Shown here one piece after another: positions 47,644 to 57,265 of a DNA stretch of 64,000 bases (the stretch's first letter is position 1; every line of letters starts with the position of its first letter). The notes under the pieces are model-generated. The model made no database searches and was not told where the DNA came from. It worked only from the letters and a program-made list of their open reading frames with translations. The position numbers were made by a program, and so were the translations under genes. The stretch lies in contig NC_061509.1 of the NCBI RefSeq assembly GCF_022539505.1, positions 209,708,254 to 209,772,253 of the forward strand. The letters run 5' to 3'. The DNA comes from Lolium rigidum. Lineage: Eukaryota > Streptophyta > Magnoliopsida > Poales > Poaceae.

Positions 47644-48475
47644 ATGCTCTCCGTTGCTAGTAGAGGCTCTGGCCAAGTTGATACTTGTAACTCCAAGAGG
47701 GGGTATTTATGCTCGATAGTGGGTTCATGCCTCCATTGAATCTGGGACAGTGACAGAAAGTTCTAAGGTTATGGATGTGTTGTTGCCACTAGGGATAAAA
47801 CATCAATGCTTTGTCTAAGGATATTTGTGTTGATTACATTACGCACCATACTTAATGCAATTGTCTGTTGTTTGCAACTTAATACTAGAAGGGGTGCGTA
47901 TGCTAACCCGAAGGTGGACTTTTTAGGCATAGATGCATGCTGGATAGTGGTCTATGTTCTTTGTCGTAATGCCCTAAGTAAATCTCATATTAGTCATCAT
48001 GATATGTATGTGCATTGTTATGCCCTCTCTATTTGTCAATTGCCCAACTGTAATTTGTTCACCCAACATGCTATTTATCTTATTGGAGAGACACCACTAG
48101 TGAACTGTGGACCCCGGTCCATTCTTTTACATCTGAAATACAATCTACTGCAATCATTGTTCTCTACTGTTTTTTGCAAACAAACATCATTCTCCACACC
48201 ATACGTTTAATCCTTTGTTTACAGCAAGCCGGTGAGATTGACAACCTCACTGTTAAGTTGGGGCATAGTATTGTGATTGTGTTGTGCAGGTTCCACGTTG
48301 GCGCCGGAATCCCTGGTGTTGCGCCGCACTACACTCCTTCACCAACAACCTTCACGTGGCCTTCATCTCCTACTGGTTCGATAACCTTGGTTTCTTACTG
48401 AAGGAAAACTTGCTGCTGTACGCATCACACCTTCCTCTTGGGGTTCCCAACGGACGTGTGCTTCACGCGTTATCA
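47644..48475 (+). repeat. Additional partial LTR fused to the E6 3' end
   Basis: 832 bp starting inside an LTR (atgctctccgttgctagtag) and ending cacgcgttatca before the GGTAT duplication. Diagnostic bases (ggctctggccaag, gagggggtattt, aatctgggacagtg) match the 5' LTR rather than the copy to its left. This points to recombination after or during insertion. Confidence 0.8.
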
Positions 48476-48480
48476 GGTAT

Positions 48481-49188
48481 CTATGTGGTTCATCTCTCTC
48501 TCCCATGGTGTGATCTTTATGTGATCATGAGCTTTGTAATCTAGTTGAATATGTAGATGTTACTCTTGTCTATTATGTACTTTAGAGGTTACTTTAATAT
48601 TAACTCCGGATTCACTCTCCACGGTGTGATGGTGACAGTGTGCGCATCGTGTGTGATTCCTTTATGACGTTGTGGAGCTTGTTTACTCCGGCTTGAGGTG
48701 TGCTTTTGCAGCCCTACACAATGAATGGTGTTTTTTATCCAACAAGATAGTGTTTGAGAGTAACATTTATTTATTCAATTATGTGATCATTGTTGAGAGT
48801 GTCCACTAGTGAAAGTATGATCCCTAGGCCTTGTTTCTAAGCATTGAAACACCGTTTCCAACAAGTTCCGCTACATGTTCGCTTGCTGCCATTTTTATTT
48901 CAGATTGCAATTACTACTTATAATCATCCATATTACTTGTATTTCACTATCTCTTCGCCGAACTAGTGCACCTATACATCCGACAAGTGTATTAGGTGTG
49001 TTGGGGACACAAGAGACTTCTTGTATCTTAATTGCAGGGTTGCTTGAGAGGGATATCTTTGACCTCTACCTCCCCGAGTTCGATAAACCTTGGGTGATTC
49101 ACTTAAGGGAAACTTGCTGCTGTTCTACAAACCTCTGCTCTTGGAGGCCCAACACTGTCTACAGGAATAGAAGCGTGCGTAGACATCA
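48481..49188 (+). repeat. E3 3' LTR, second part
   Basis: 708 bp, continuing from 30891 and ending gtagacatca before GGGAG. It retains 71 bp (about 49016-49086) that the 5' LTR has lost. Confidence 0.92.
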
Positions 49189-49193
49189 GGGAG

Positions 49194-49989
49194 CCAACGA
49201 AGAGGCCTTGAGTGAGGGCAACCTCATGTCGCGCCCAGCTGAGCACCCGCAGCCAGCAGACATCCCAGGGAAGACGAGTGAGCAGCCGGTCGAAGAGCGA
49301 CGGGCTGAGCAGCCTGACGAGGGGCGACGGGTGCCCGGCGGCGGAGAATTTGCAGTGGCGGTGCCACACCTCCTCCATCGTGGCCGGCTCGCGGGGTCAC
49401 TTTGATCCGGCGGCGGGCGAGACACTACTCCTCCGCTATGCGCTCATGGCCGGCGGCGGTGCAAATGCGGCGGCGTGCGCGTGCGAATTGCTCGCCGGAG
49501 TGGGTGCGGGGAGGCGGTGGCACACGGTGGGCTAGGGTTGCGAGTGAGGGGTTGGACCCCCACTCGCACCTTCACCCTGTATTTGTAGGGGCGGCGGGGT
49601 GGGTTTAACGGGCCCCGTATTCTGCCGATACGGGTCAGCCCGAATACGGGGTCTGCTAGACGGCCCATTTCGCCCTCACCCACTATGCTCTGAGCGTCCT
49701 CGAACCAGACGCGGACGAGGCCATGGTAGAGGCTGGGCTGGCCGGAGAGATGAAGATCTTCCGCCCTGACCCCGCAATCGGAGAGAGCGTGCCGAGGAGA
49801 GGAGATCCTAGGAAGAGAGAGCGCACCGAGAAGAGCCTCGATCTGGCCGAAGCGAGGGATGACATAGCCGGAGCACACAGATCAGGGCAGCGGGGGCAGT
49901 GCGCTTACCCGGCGGCGGCGAGCGCTATCGCGAGGCGCGGCTAATTTTGAAATCTTCCATTCAGCCATTAATAAATTGGATGCAATTGG
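49194..49989. other. Right flank of E3: LINE-like or gene-derived remnant
   Basis: GC-rich sequence to about 49940, contiguous with 4960 before E3 inserted. On the minus strand a frame (EEVWHRHCKFSAAGHPSPLV, 49103-49378) leads toward the CCHC remnant, so this may be its upstream part or leader. Overlapping frames exist on both strands at 49680-49950 and none is convincing. An inverted repeat lies at 49613-49651. Confidence 0.4.
49613..49651. repeat. Inverted repeat, 10-bp arms
   Basis: CCCCGTATTC (49613-49622) and GAATACGGGG (49642-49651) around 19 bases that contain another cgatacggg copy. Confidence 0.7.
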
Positions 49990-50295
49990 GTCTTGTTTGG
50001 TTTAGTGTTTATAGTGATTAATGAGCATAATCTCCGCTGGGATTTGGCGAAACCTCTCTCTTCACACAATCATGTCAAATCCTCAATTCCTAATTTCAAT
50101 TCGCAAGGAAATGGTAGTATTGATCTTGAGGATAATACACTTGGATTTGAGAAATTCGGAGAAAAAGTGGAACTAAAACCAACCCAATAGGCCAATACAC
50201 TCGAGCCAATTGTGCTTTAAAAATACGTGGGGATTTAAGATTCGATCTGGATAATCTCCACAAATGTCTAAAAACATACTAGCACCAAACAAGAC
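49990..50295. mobile_element. Possible MITE with 12-bp terminal inverted repeats
   Basis: GTCTTGTTTGGT at 49990 and its complement ending at 50295. The tips resemble those of grass hAT-type MITEs. No matching target duplication was found, so the call is tentative. The inside is AT-rich and noncoding. Confidence 0.4.
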
Positions 50296-50579
50296 GAAAA
50301 GTGGTAATGACACATGAGCTCCAGTGCACCTGCCAGGAACTATTCTGAGCCGTTCCTTCTCTCAATCTGGCATCCTTTTACCCGTATCTTTGCAGTACAG
50401 AGACAGATTTATTAGTGTATATATGCACGTAGATGAGCAACGCTGATGCATTTCCTGCCACTGTGCATTTCATGAGGTACCACGTGAGCAACAGCTATGC
50501 CAACAACATTCGAAGCAGGCAGAAGTGATGGGGGCTTCGAGCAGTCAGTGAGCTACCTTTGTTGAGCAGTGTAAAAACC
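50296..50579. other. Intergenic, nothing recognised
   Basis: No ORF, repeat or element end is evident between the possible MITE and the foldback element. Confidence 0.5.
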
Positions 50580-50790
50580 ATCTCAACTTTGACTTCACCA
50601 TCTGACGCTTATTTTTATATTTGTTTATATATGTAATTTCTGCAGCACCACAAAGACTTGTATAAATAATACAAAATAGATTCTTCCTATTTCATGTTTA
50701 CGAGTAATTCAATTATTTTATTTTAAGTTGTAAAAAAATATCGTAGAAGCAGGTAGACTTTTTATGAAACCATGTAGAATATATTTCATA

Positions 50791-52268
50791 CTAGCACAAT
50801 ACCCGTGCGTTGCAACGGAGCAAGTGATAAATATTTTGCATTAAAAATAAATAAATAATATGATCTTTGGTTTTTTATCTCGAGGGTGACACCGATCTTC
50901 GATCAAATGACCTATGGGATTTGAACATGTTTTTTTATCTCGCCCGTCAACACCGATCTAGCGGTAGATGTTTTTCTCACGCGGGGATATGTGTTAGCCG
51001 GTAAAAAAATCATATCCCGATTTTTATAACCCCATGGTTTTCAGATAAATTAACCTACGTCCTAGTATGGTAACTCACCGTATTGATTTTGTAGACACCT
51101 AGTGGCTGATTCAATAGACTGAACAAATGATGCATTGAGCAGCAGTACTGCAGTGACACTTGACTTTAAATAACTAAAAATAGAACTCTATATGCTAATC
51201 CCTGGTACTTCCGTTTGTTATACTACTGGTCTAAAGAACTTGAGCTACGAGAGCACCCACCGCACGTACTGATGGCAAGCAGGAAAAGACCAATGGAGAA
51301 AGCAGAGTCCACACCCACCCGGTTCTTCTTCCTCAAATGGTGTGCTCACCTGTTGTTTGTCCACATTCCTCAAATGGAGATTCAAAGCTAGCCTAGCGCC
51401 TTAGCCTAATGAATGACTGATGTTGAATGACTAAATGCTGAGCTGAAAACTTCTCTACTGAACACGCTGCTGAGCTGAAAACTTCTCTGCTGAACACGCT
51501 GGCCATCAGAAACTTAATTTAGAAATGTCCAGGCTTGTGCAAAATATCGTGAGTTGCTGCTGCTGCCTGTGCTAGAGTGGCAGAATCTATTACAAAAACG
51601 GGGTCCTAAACATCAATGATTTTTCCAGTCTCGACCACTGAAGAACAGTCGCAGGCTCGAATAGCAAGCACACAACCTGTACATCGTCGCTAGTGGCCAC
51701 TGCATCCGACCACGCGCGCGGTTGCTCTTCAGGCCGTCCGCTTCGCGTATTGCCGTTTTGGTACCGCTCCACAGCAGGATCTGAGCAGGTTGACGCGTCG
51801 CAGTGGCTGTTGTTTAGCACGAAGGCACGGAGATGTACCACATGAAGGTGTCAAGGTGCCCTCGCATGCGTAGCTTGGGGGACTATGGTTTGGCGGACAG
51901 ATAGCATCGAATCGAGTCGACCTCGTCGCAGATCGACATCGATGACGCTGTGTACGCGGCCCTAGTCGCGAGCGTTTGTCTCAGATCCTTCGCGCTAGAC
52001 ACTTGTGTCCGCCCGTTCCACCTTTTGTCGCGGCCGGAGCCGGACGGGTCCGCTCGTTCCACCTCTCGTCGCGGAGCCAGCCAGGGGGCGGCGTGGTTGG
52101 GGAAGGAGCGGGGAGGCGGATGGGTCTAAGTGCAAAAGCACCAACGGACAACTTTGTTCGGGAACAGAAGAAATTTTGGCTCACGGGTTTACTAACAGAA
52201 AAGATAAGGGGGCAAATTAAATAATGTACACGACTTACCACGGTCTCTTTTCAATTTAATAGTAAAGA
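50791..52268 (-). mobile_element. H2: small non-autonomous Helitron
   Basis: 1,478 bp. On the minus strand it starts TCTTTACTATTAAATTG (from 52268) and ends gcacgggtattgtgctag (50791). It lies between host A and T (50790 a, 52269 t). A ccgt/acgg stem stands about ten bases before the end. The end sequences resemble those of H1, so the two are related. No Rep/helicase is present. Short frames at 51590-51841 (minus) and 51976-52224 (plus) are unidentified. Confidence 0.75.
51436..51499. repeat. 32-bp tandem duplication in H2
   Basis: Two copies (51436-51467, 51468-51499) of tgctgagctgaaaacttctc and the following 12 bases, differing at one position. Confidence 0.85.
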
Positions 52269-52484
52269 TGACTTGCAGCATTGGAGACAATTAATTTCGT
52301 AAAAAATCTACCTGCTTCTACGATATTTCTTTTACAACTAAAATAAAATAATTGAATTACTGGTAAACGTGAAATTGGAAGAATCTATTTTGTATTATTT
52401 ATACAAGTCATTGTGGTGCTGCAGAAATTACATATATGAACAAATAAAAAAATAAGTGTCAGATGGAGAAGTCAAAGTTGAGAT

Positions 52485-52789
52485 CACGACACTCTAGCTC
52501 ATACGGCGCATATGCGATTTCCAAACGTTCGTATTCCCTGCAAAATATTTTTGGCACAGCTACCAACATCAAAACGAGCGAATCACAAAGCACCAGCTGG
52601 CGTGTGCACGAAATCCTCTTCCCAAACAAGACCCTAATAATGTTACTGCAATACACCCCTAAAGAAAGAAAGAATAAACACCAATGGATCATGGACCGCA
52701 GTTGCAAGAGTACCCATACAATTACCAGTTGCGGCAGTGCGTATCGGCCTCACACTGGGGTCGTCGGTCTAAATTAGGCCAATTAGAAC
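52485..52789. other. Intergenic spacer
   Basis: About 300 bp between the foldback MITE and the Harbinger-like element. A short plus-strand frame (52463-52777) crosses the MITE arm and is not supported as a gene. Confidence 0.5.
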
Positions 52790-52792
52790 TTA

Positions 52793-54051
52793 GAGCATCT
52801 CGAACAGACGCTGTAAATTTCGGCGCGATATACCTTCCTTCTGACGCGCTGTAAACGTTTGCCGCGCGCTTTGCCGCACTTTGCCCCGCCGGACGCGCCA
52901 AAAATGCAGCGCCTGCGCGGGCAGACACTCTAAAATACAGCGCGCGCCGCCACGCGAACGGCTAGTTTTTTGTATATCGTTTGAAATGGATCAAACAAAT
53001 CAAATAAAATTACGAAAATTTACCTGAAATTACGAAATATATTAAAAGTTCGACAAATACCGACATTTTATTTAAACTAAACTAAACTAAACTACTCCGA
53101 GTCGTCCCAATCGAGTCCGACGATCCGCTAGTCGGAGTCGTGTCGGACACCGGAGTGGTCGTCCACTCAAAGGAGGAGGAGGAGGTCGGCATGTTCGTCG
53201 ACGGTCCGGCGCCTCTCTTCTTCTCCTCCGCCCTCTTTGCCCTCCGCGCCGCCTTCTCCGCCCTCTCCGCCTTCCTCGCCGCCGACTCAGCGCGGCGCCT
53301 ATCGCGGTCGGCCTTCTTCTTCGCTGCCGCCTTCGCCTTGGCCTCCTTCTTCTGCGCGTAAAATGCCTCCGTGGCGGCGAAGTCCTCCGGGAACGCGCGC
53401 GCCCTCTCGAGGCGCACGCGCTCGTCCTGCTCCGCCACGCGCAGACGCTGCTCGAGCTCGCGGGCGCGGTGCCGCTGCTCGTTCGTGACGATCGGCGACG
53501 GCGGCGCGAGCATCTCCGCCTGCTCGCGCGTCCAAACGTCGTCGAAGTTCATGTGCCGGCGGGGACGGCCGAGGCGCCACGCGACGGCGTCGTAGGCTCG
53601 CGCCGCCTCATGCGCGGTGTCGAAGGTTCCGAGTCGGATCCGCTCCTCGCTGGAGCGGATCTCCGCGTCGAAGCGGCCGCTCGACCGCGCGCGGACGCCG
53701 CGGTAGCCGGAGGCGGAGCGGCGGCGCGGAGGCATGGCGTCGGAGGCGGACCGGAGACGGAGGCGGACCGTCGGCGCGGAGGCAGAGCGCTAGGGGAGAG
53801 AGAGCGAGGCGAAGCGACACGCGGAAGTTTCAGGCAGTTGGCGCGTTCGCGCGTGTCGCGTTTATAGCGCGCACGGCAGCGCACGCGGTAACTTTCCCGT
53901 GTGGGATGGCGCAAACGCGCGGGCGCGGCAATTTTTTTACCGCGCGTGCCCTTTTCCCGCGTCTGCTGGAGCTTCGCGTGGGCGCCCGCGCGCGCCAAAC
54001 AGGCGGTTTTTTTGCCGCGCGCGCCTTTTACAACGTCTGTTGGAGATGGTC
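52793..54051 (-). mobile_element. PIF/Harbinger-like element carrying an AP2-domain gene
   Basis: 1,259 bp with imperfect 25-bp terminal inverted repeats (gagcatctcgaacagacgct on the left, gaccatctccaacagacgtt on the right complement). The 3-bp duplication TTA lies at 52790-52792 and 54052-54054. TTA/TAA duplications are the mark of PIF/Harbinger insertion. No transposase or Myb-like ORF is present; the only ORF is the AP2 protein. GC content is far above the surroundings, and subterminal copies of the tip motif (cgtctgctggagc) lie near 53960. Confidence 0.8.
53082..53735 (-). CDS. AP2/ERF-domain protein, 217 aa, within transposon
   Basis: Intact ORF, ATG at 53735 (MPPRRRSASGYRGVRARSSG). A single AP2/ERF DNA-binding domain spans about residues 10-65: YRGVR, AEIRSS, RIRLGTFDTAHEAARAYD and a final MNF. 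The usual WLG is RLG here. Residues 85-165 form a long basic, Ala/Arg/Lys-rich, probably helical stretch (AFYAQKKEAKAKAAAKKKAD). The tail is Ser/Thr-rich. AP2/ERF proteins bind GCC-box-like DNA and regulate transcription, but there is no evidence of that here. Near the stop another frame reads LDWDDSE, so the acidic end may have been lost to a frameshift. The gene lies wholly inside the transposon, so it is more likely an element-borne gene than an ordinary host ERF. Many similar copies would be expected in the genome. Confidence 0.75.
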   Translation of the reverse strand: MPPRRRSASGYRGVRARSSGRFDAEIRSSEERIRLGTFDTAHEAARAYDAVAWRLGRPRRHMNFDDVWTREQAEMLAPPSPIVTNEQRHRARELEQRLRVAEQDERVRLERARAFPEDFAATEAFYAQKKEAKAKAAAKKKADRDRRRAESAARKAERAEKAARRAKRAEEKKRGAGPSTNMPTSSSSFEWTTTPVSDTTPTSGSSDSIGTTRSSLV

Positions 54052-54349
54052 TTACTCCAGCCACGCTTTACTTTGTGCTTTACATTTTTTATAGTACATC
54101 GTTTTCATTTTTTTATGGAACACGGGAATACACATATATTATATTATGACTTAGTTATTACTGCAAGTAAGAAAGAGACTTTTCTTGCAACAAGCTCTAC
54201 ATAGGAAGGGATTTGCACAACAATGGTGTGAATGGATCACTCTTTTTGTGCAAGGGTAGAGTTTTTATAAGAGTCAATGATGCTATTAGGATTTTTTTCT
54301 CCATTACTTTTCATTTTGGGGATATGTTGGATATCCTCATTGCTAGGGC

Positions 54350-55055
54350 AAAAGGGCAGGACACGGTAAGCACGAACTGCGGCCCGATCTCCTCATGTCG
54401 TCCGACACCGATCCCTTCCCTAAAATCCAAATTCATAATTTATGGGCATTGCCGTGGTACCCTCACGTTAATAAGCGTGTCTTCTATCATCATGTCGAGA
54501 TTATCAAACACTTATTCTTCAAGTGCAAATTTGATAGATCTAAATAGATAGTCATCCACATAAGTTCTACCTTATACTCGTCACGTAGCGTTACTAATAT
54601 ATCCAACAATTGATTAAATGGCGTGGACCATAGGTTTAAAATTCTTATTAGATTGGAACGGTTACAATTATTTGGTCGCTTTGACTATGTAGAAAAGAAG
54701 GTTTTCAGTGATAACAAATTATTCTCTCGTGCAGGTTATTTGCCGGTGCACAATTACGCTTCATTTATGGTCGTCTCTACAGCGTGTGGAAAACTGTGAT
54801 CTGTTTATAGAGGTGTCTATATGCTTGGAGGATGCGGCGAGTGATATTTTTATCCAACAGGGATGATAACATAATCTACGGATTGACCCTCCATCACCAC
54901 AGGCCTCTATGCAATTTTCAAGATAATTACGTATTGCTTTTTTTTTTACTTTATGTCCATATGCGTGAATTTATATGACCGTGTGCATCCTAGTTATGTA
55001 GAGACTAAATATAATTTTTTAACATTTTAAGTAATATAAAACCCTCTTTATTGGA
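54350..55055 (+). pseudogene. LINE (L1-type) ORF2 end with zf-RVT motif
   Basis: Decayed C-terminal end of a LINE reverse transcriptase. It reads KHLFFKCKFDRS, the heart of the plant zf-RVT finger (HHxETIKHLFFQC in the family), then IHISSTLYSSRSVTNI and NGVDHRFKIL. Later fragments are in another frame (WSLWLCRK, RFIYGRLYSVWK) and the end is NLRIDP near 54880. Several in-frame stops and at least one frameshift are present. About 150 bp of 3' UTR follows (gtgtgcatcctagttatgta and an aaccctctttattgg end). No poly(A) or target duplication was identified. Confidence 0.7.
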
Positions 55056-55186
55056 AAAATCTAGATAGCATAGGCAAGGGGGCAACATCTTGTGAGCGGG
55101 AAGAAGATCTCAGTAGATTGATCGAGTTCAAATTCAACAAGGAGAACCAACATGTGGTTGTGATTAGGATGGCAGTGGCACCCTAA

Positions 55187-56661
55187 GGGCATCTCCAGCG
55201 GCGCGACGCAAACGGACGTTGAGCGACCGTTTGTGTCCGCCGTGATCGTAAAATGCGTCTGGCACTACCGCCAGCAGCGCGACGCATAGTGACCGGGCCG
55301 TCCGCGGAGACGCAAACCTGGCCCAAATATGCGCCAGGTTTGCGTCTCAGCGGACGCTGAACGAACACGCAAAGTGTCCGCTCGGTCCTCGCACGGGCCC
55401 GCCTGGCAGGGACACAACTGCTTCGTCTTCCGCGACATTACTTGCGGGCGGTGCGCTGCAGCCTTTGCAGGGCCGCATTAATGGCACTGTTGCAGTGGCA
55501 TGCCATTGAAAGGCGAGATGGCGCCCGAGCCTCTTAAAGGGACGCTGCCGGCGGCCATTTCCCCGACAAACCATTGCCACATCCCACACTATCCACCCCA
55601 CCGACGCCATGGGGAAGAAATGCTGGCCGTTCCGCAAGAGCAAGAACGACCACGAGTCTAGCGGCTCGCGGTCCGGCAAGAAGGCACGGGTCGGCCGGTA
55701 CGTCCGTGTCGACTTCGCGCGGCAGCTATGGGAGGAAAACCGGCCGGTACCATGGCCGGACGCGAACTTGCCGGGAGGGGGCTGGTACCTCAACTCGAGG
55801 CGCGTGTCGGTCCCCCCGTGTCGTGCGAGGGCCGAGAGCGGCGGGACGAGGTGCGCTGCCGCCGAGCGATATTGCCGCCGGATCTGCGGGAGGATCCGGC
55901 GTACGCGCTGAACTCCTACAACTGGATTTCATTCGGGACGTGGGATTTCGACGCGCGCCGCCGCGCTAGCTACCTCGGCGATGTAGACTACTTCGAGCGC
56001 GAGATCGCCGCAGAAGAAGAAGAGAACGACCAGGAGGACGCGGACGAGGACGCGGACGAGGATGAGGACGAGGACGTGAACATGGCACACTACGACCACG
56101 ACGACGGCGGGCCGGCGTGGGATCCGGAGACCCAGCCGTCGGACATTTCCGAGGAGGAGGCCATTGCCATGGCACTGGCCAACAACGAGCAGGACGGACT
56201 CAACGACCTCGCTTTGTGGGGCGGGCTCGCAATCCAGCTCCGCGAGTCAGCGCTCGCGTAGGGGAGGCCGGCGACTCCTCCGGCCACGCCGACGTGTTCC
56301 AACGACCGCGCTCCGCCTGCTGCTCCGGCGTGGGATCCCTGGCCACAGCCTCCTGCCCATGCGGCGGTACCTCCTCCACCGCCGGCGTACGAGCTTCCAT
56401 GGCTGACGCCGGAGTTCATTGACCTCGTCAGCGACGACGACCAGTAGGCAGCACCTACTTTTAGCACTCCGTTATGGCTTTTTTATGTTTTTTTATTAAT
56501 GTAAATTATGGCTTCATGAATGAAAAAAAATTATGCGTCGTGCCGCTGGAGCCACCCCCAACGCAAACGGACGAACGGACGATTTCGACCATTTGGGCCG
56601 ACGCGAACGGATACGACGCGTGTTTGGACGTCCAAAATGCGTCGCGCCGCTGGAGATGCCC
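55187..56661 (+). mobile_element. Second PIF/Harbinger-like element, with acidic ORF
   Basis: 1,475 bp. Terminal inverted repeats gggcatctccagcggcgcga... match over about 24 bases at both ends. The 3-bp duplication TAA lies at 55184-55186 and 56662-56664. The inner part has one broken ORF and no transposase. It inserted into the SINE-like sequence. The tips are related to those of the AP2 element (catctcca). Confidence 0.8.
55609..56447 (+). pseudogene. Acidic protein of the Harbinger-like element, two lesions
   Basis: Starts MGKKCWPFRKSKNDHESSGS with RYVRVDFARQLWEENRPVPW. It loses frame in a run of six C near 55812 (a one-base loss is enough) and continues LPPDLREDPAYALNSYNW and FGTWDFDARRRASYLGDVDY. 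An Asp/Glu-rich stretch follows (about 56020-56080), then SEEEAIAMALANNEQDGLND. A TAG at 56259-56261 interrupts, and the same frame goes on, Pro-rich, to PEFIDLVSDDDQ and stops at 56447. About 280 residues if read through. It has no transposase motif. I recall similar hypothetical proteins being numerous in Triticeae. The C-terminal acidic patch might be a protein-interaction motif, but that is inference. Confidence 0.65.
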
Positions 56662-56941
56662 TAACCCACCAGAGTTGAAACCACAGGTTTAACACTTTTG
56701 TGTCTTATGAAGGCGGAACATTCTCTCGGTGGGAGGCGACATTCCCATCAACAGCGAGGCAGCTGTGCTTACTTCATCAATCTGAAGGCCATTTGAATTA
56801 GTTTCTTGGACTCAAGCTTTCGATAGTGCTCATAGGATATGTGTGCGTTCGTACGAGTGAGTGTATGTATGCATGTGTGAGCGTCTACGATTATATTGTG
56901 TTTCGCAAGAACACAAACAATGAGGACTCAAAGGAGTATAC

Positions 56942-57049
56942 ATGAGTTGTATACGGCGTACAACAGACATAAGTAGGGTATATAAACATAATGAGTTGTA
57001 GACGGCGTACAATAGACATAACATAATGAGTTGTAGACGGCGTAGGATA
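56942..57049. repeat. Tandem repeat of atgagttgtagacggcgtac, about 2.7 copies
   Basis: Copies start near 56942, 56991 and 57026. The last two are spaced 35 bp, and the first has an extra insert that contains the TATA-like sequence. The array is immediately upstream of the TIM23-like gene. Confidence 0.8.
56979..56986 (+). promoter_or_regulatory. Candidate TATA box of the TIM23-like gene
   Basis: TATATAAA lies 190 bases before the ATG at 57176. A start site about 30 bases downstream would give a 5' leader of roughly 165 bases. Confidence 0.4.
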
Positions 57050-57175
57050 CCTGCACTAGTTCGACTTGTTACACAAGTCGGGGCCGACGGACTCGATCCC
57101 GCAGTATTCACAACCATAAATAACGCCAGCTCTCCCACGTTATGCATTGCAAAACTATTCCCCTCGACTGTACCT

Positions 57176-57265
57176 ATGTCGCACGACACGCTAGGCACGG
57201 ACGGCCGCCGTCCCGATCCCATGTCGCACGACACGCTAGGCACGGACGGCCGCCGTCCCGATCCC
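57176..57265 (+). repeat. Two 45-bp direct repeats at the start of the TIM23-like ORF
   Basis: 57176-57220 and 57221-57265 are identical, each starting with ATG and encoding MSHDTLGTDGRRPDP. The length is a multiple of three, so the frame is kept. Confidence 0.9.

Larger units (their letters stand above)
30892..48475 (+). mobile_element. E6: non-autonomous LTR retrotransposon with mosaic 3' end
   Basis: Plus-oriented in the E3 3' LTR. The duplication GGTAT lies at 30887-30891 and 48476-48480. The 5' LTR is in two parts around E7 (30892-31162 and 41247-42572). The primer site is 42585-42601, the MFPP ORF 42830-43475 and the noncoding region 43480-46071. The 3' LTR is 46072-47643, followed by an additional partial LTR 47644-48475. 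No pol sequence is present. The group is that of E4. Confidence 0.88.
4966..49188 (+). mobile_element. E3: non-autonomous Ty3/gypsy-type element carrying three nested insertions
   Basis: Outer element of the stack. The 5' LTR is 4966-6214, followed by primer site 6225-6241, gag, a second acidic ORF, a long noncoding 3' region, a purine tract just before 30280, and a 3' LTR in two pieces (30280-30891 and 48481-49188). The 5-bp duplication GGGAG lies at 4961-4965 and 49189-49193. Removing E4, H1 and E6 rejoins continuous sequence at every junction, including one gag codon across E4. No protease, RT or integrase is present, so it depended on another element for replication. The 5' LTR is 71 bp shorter than the 3' LTR because of a deletion near 6110. 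Confidence 0.9.
50580..52484. mobile_element. Foldback MITE with Helitron H2 in its loop
   Basis: Arms 50580-50769 and 52295-52484 are 190 bp each and form an imperfect inverted repeat; both start atctcaactttgacttc from the outside. Between them, apart from H2 (50791-52268), lie only about 50 bases. Without H2 the element is about 427 bp, nearly all stem. No clear target duplication is seen (gtaaaaacc on the left, cacgacact on the right). The superfamily is uncertain; a Mutator-like foldback is possible. Confidence 0.75.
55150..56905 (+). mobile_element. SINE-like sequence split by a Harbinger-like element
   Basis: The pieces 55150-55186 and 56665-56905 join to a tRNA-derived-looking unit. 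They show a degenerate A box (tggttgtgattaggatgg), a degenerate B box (gagttgaaacc) at about 56672-56682, then a body with gtgctcatagg and gtgtgcgttcgtacgagtga. The type is common in Triticeae repeats as I recall them. It is old and diverged. Confidence 0.45.

Noticed and set aside
53469..54064. Plus- and minus-strand frames overlapping the AP2 gene
   Set aside because: They are alternate frames of GC-rich coding sequence without domains.
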